Origin: F23-B02 sp045599385 | GTDB lineage: Bacteria > Bacillota > Clostridia > Oscillospirales > Oscillospiraceae | Assembly (NCBI GenBank): GCA_045599385.1 | Contig: JAZRVW010000028.1 | Coordinates: forward strand, 1 to 5,930 | Direction of reading: 5' to 3' | DNA: 5,930 bases | Part shown: piece by piece, positions 5,809 to 5,930 of the stretch | How positions within the stretch are numbered: position 1 is the first letter of the stretch | Layout of the letters: every line of letters starts with the position of its first letter | Translations under genes and position numbers: made by a program | Notes under the pieces: generated by a model | Seen by the model: only the letters and a program-made list of their open reading frames with translations | The model's database searches: none | What the model was told of the DNA's origin: nothing

Positions 5809-5930
5809 TTACTTATTCTCTGATTTAAGGCGCTCCTGCCGTTCACGCTCTGCCTGGGAAAGACGGAGATATACGGGAAGCAGGTCGTCGGCTGTACCCG
5901 CTTCATACTGCTGTGCCGCCATGGCAACGC
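5809..5930 (-). CDS. tsaB: Probable TsaB C-terminus (tRNA t6A biosynthesis), partial
   Basis: The minus strand is open from the right edge to a TAA at 5811-5809, giving 39 residues. The stretch DDLLPVYLRLSQAERER, followed by a charged tail, closely resembles the end of TsaB (YeaZ), where a P-x-YLR-x-xQAER motif is typical. TsaB is the inactive-kinase-fold partner of TsaD and TsaE in making threonylcarbamoyladenosine at tRNA position 37. Only the tail is present, so the call rests on that one motif. The upstream part would settle it. It ends 23 bp before upp and is probably co-transcribed with it. Confidence 0.72.
   Translation of the reverse strand, partial: VAMAAQQYEAGTADDLLPVYLRLSQAERERQERLKSENK

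Overview
The window looks like ordinary chromosome from an anaerobic Firmicute. The best guess is a gut Clostridia/Oscillospirales-type bacterium. The evidence is strong GGAGG ribosome binding sites, sigma-A type promoters, U-tract intrinsic terminators, a PadR-HAAS pair, and a clostridial-style phosphotransacetylase and LepA. The species cannot be fixed from this stretch.

Layout, left to right. (1) 1-114 (-) is the N-terminal half of a small GIY-YIG nuclease, cut by the window edge. (2) 115-416 has no confident gene but is full of structure: two facing copies of a dispersed repeat of the 'GTCATTCTGAGCG' type (145-214), an intrinsic terminator hairpin (249-275), and a long imperfect palindrome (about 301-415) just beyond the pta stop codon. 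(3) 417-1415 (-) is pta. (4) 1416-1578 is a divergent control region with a pta promoter on one side. On the other is a near-consensus promoter covered by three TACA-N3-TGTA dyads. (5) 1579-1893 (+) is a 104-residue XRE repressor, coupled by an ATGA overlap to lepA (1890-3695, +). (6) 3691-3734 is a perfect 20-bp bidirectional terminator shared with the convergent gene. (7) 3736-5014 (-) is a PadR regulator followed by a membrane HAAS/DUF4097 protein with an 8-bp overlap. Their promoter (TTGACA, 17 bp, TATAGT) lies under a perfect 10-bp inverted repeat. (8) 5114-5139 is the upp terminator, followed by upp (5156-5785, -) and the last 39 codons of a probable tsaB (5809-5930, -).

How the genes work together. 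pta supports acetate/acetyl-CoA energy metabolism, and upp supports pyrimidine salvage. lepA acts on the ribosome, and tsaB belongs to tRNA t6A modification. The two regulator-led units (XRE-lepA and PadR-HAAS/DUF4097) each carry dyad operators placed on their own promoters, so both look autoregulated.

The most interesting parts are the triple operator controlling a repressor that is translationally coupled to elongation factor 4, the GIY-YIG gene sitting beside a paired palindromic repeat, and the unexplained long palindrome after pta. No CRISPR array, tRNA, rRNA, insertion sequence or clear new defence system was seen.
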